Positions 63,013-64,000 of a DNA stretch of 64,000 nucleotides are shown here, piece by piece. The translations under genes were made by a program, and so were the position numbers. The stretch spans positions 15,590,576-15,654,575 of the forward strand of contig CM049309.1 in the NCBI GenBank assembly GCA_026874595.1. The letters are read 5' to 3'. The stretch comes from Sipunculus nudus (lineage: Eukaryota; Annelida; Sipuncula; Golfingiida; Sipunculidae). How positions within the stretch are numbered: position 1 is the first letter of the stretch; each line of letters begins with the position of its first letter. The notes under the pieces were generated by a model. The model saw only the letters and a program-made list of their open reading frames with translations. It was not told the origin of the DNA and ran no database searches.

Positions 63013-64000
63013 GTTTGTGATTGCACTAGAATCTATAAAATTGAAGTACAACAGTATTTGCATTTATTTTAAAATAAATAAATCCCACAATACCTCATTC
63101 ATTACTGTTATAGTCATTGTATTATGACCTGTGTCATAGTCAGTGTTTTGACAATTATTACAGGTTTGCATGAGAAGGTTGCGATACCATCCACAGATTT
63201 TGTTGTTGATTAACAAACCATGTTTCCAAAGTTGTGATAACTTATCCATCTGTACAGATGCATCATACCCTCTTGTTCATCCTAGATAAAAGGGCAGTTT
63301 ATTCCCTAGGGATTCATATTTGAAATTAAATTATTTTCCATTTGGTAATATCGCAAAATTAAAACCCTCACCAACAAAAAGGCAACCACAGTATGTTATT
63401 ACTGAGCCTGCATGAAGCAAGAGTAATTGTTTCCAGTTGATTCTGTGTGTATGTATCCAGAAGGTTTCTAAAGAACAGTTTTGTGGATTTCATAGAAATT
63501 TGACTTTGAGTTTGGTAATGTGAAAATCTCCCAAGTGGTTAAATTTTGGTGCAAATCCCAGTGTATATAACCCTGGGATGAGCATTTATTGGGCTTGATA
63601 GCACAAATGTTACCACTAGGGGTTATATCATGTCATTATTGGCCCATCTATGAGGTTTGATTTCATGACGTGACATGATTTCACTGAGAACAATGGTGTC
63701 CTTTCATGATTGTTATTTCTGCCCACGGTGATTTTTATGAAAATGGTTTGATGTTCATTGCATTCCATTACTCAGTATGACCAGTGTCTTGAATCAAAGT
63801 AATTTATCAGTCAAATATTGTATAAATGTCTGCTGAGTCATCCATTCTTTATTGTTTTTAAGGTCTAAGTGTCTGAACATGTATAGCAAAATGTTACATA
63901 ATCATAAGACAAAGGTTAATGTTATCATGACACCAGTTGGCTTTACTTGCAGGGCACCAAAACATAATCAATGGGTTATACAAGTTATAGATAAGTACTG
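63013..64000 (+). other. PEX13: PEX13 intron 2, continuing
   Basis: No SH3-coding exon was found. An acceptor-like TTACTTGCAG at 63942-63951 is followed by sequence that stops within 12 codons in the required phase, so it is not the next exon. Confidence 0.45.

Noticed and set aside
63942-63993. Next PEX13 exon at the end of the window
   Set aside because: The acceptor looks plausible, but in the phase required by exon 2 the sequence stops within about 12 codons and shows no SH3 residues.

Overview
The window is animal nuclear DNA, most likely from a mollusc and plausibly a bivalve. The evidence is spliced genes with GT-AG introns, AT-rich non-coding DNA, and non-autonomous elements of the bivalve pearl/BIV160/Helitron-like type (tandem core repeats, an ACGG-type microsatellite, a terminal hairpin). 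There are also tRNA-derived SINEs, a Gypsy element, a DIRS element, a hAT element and LINE relics. The species assignment is inference only.

Three real genes can be read. (1) 3604-4485 (+) is an intronless seven-transmembrane receptor of 293 residues that lacks the usual DRY, NPxxY and disulfide-cysteine signatures. (2) RNASEH1, ribonuclease H1, lies on the minus strand from 37358 to 9189. It has eight coding exons whose phases all join and give 321 residues. It carries the hybrid-binding domain, a helical lysine-rich connector and the complete RNase H catalytic set, and it has two in-frame start codons 23 codons apart that fit mitochondrial and nuclear forms. (3) PEX13, the peroxisomal import docking protein, lies on the plus strand. 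Exon 1 is at 43854-43936 and exon 2 at 59113-59870, separated by a 15.2-kb intron; the SH3-domain exons lie beyond the window. RNASEH1 and PEX13 are divergently transcribed about 6.5 kb apart.

Layout: 1-3603 is mostly anonymous DNA with two CRE octamers near 900. 3604-4485 is the receptor. 4650-6065 is a LINE relic with ORF1-like sequence. 9189-37358 is RNASEH1, whose introns hold a minisatellite of duplicated 5' splice sites (12072-12525), a 2.6-kb tandem-repeat element (15940-18567), an AT-rich palindrome (23034-23241), a decayed LINE, SINEs and two more Helitron-like elements. 37865-40677 holds a 1.3-kb foldback element and another palindrome-rich element. 42004-42790 holds tandem repeats split by a SINE. 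The PEX13 intron holds a Gypsy element with identical 121-bp LTRs and a 5-bp target duplication (44134-50498), interrupted in its reverse transcriptase by an internally deleted hAT element with an 8-bp target duplication (45924-47655). The intron also holds a decayed DIRS element (about 54030-58027). 60040-63012 is a further repeat family.

The signals most worth following are the array of duplicated donor sites directly behind RNASEH1 exon 6, and a perfect 12-bp palindrome, GGTGGCGCCACC. The palindrome occurs 14 times exactly, within three otherwise different repeat families, with a fixed 131/149-bp alternation in one of them.
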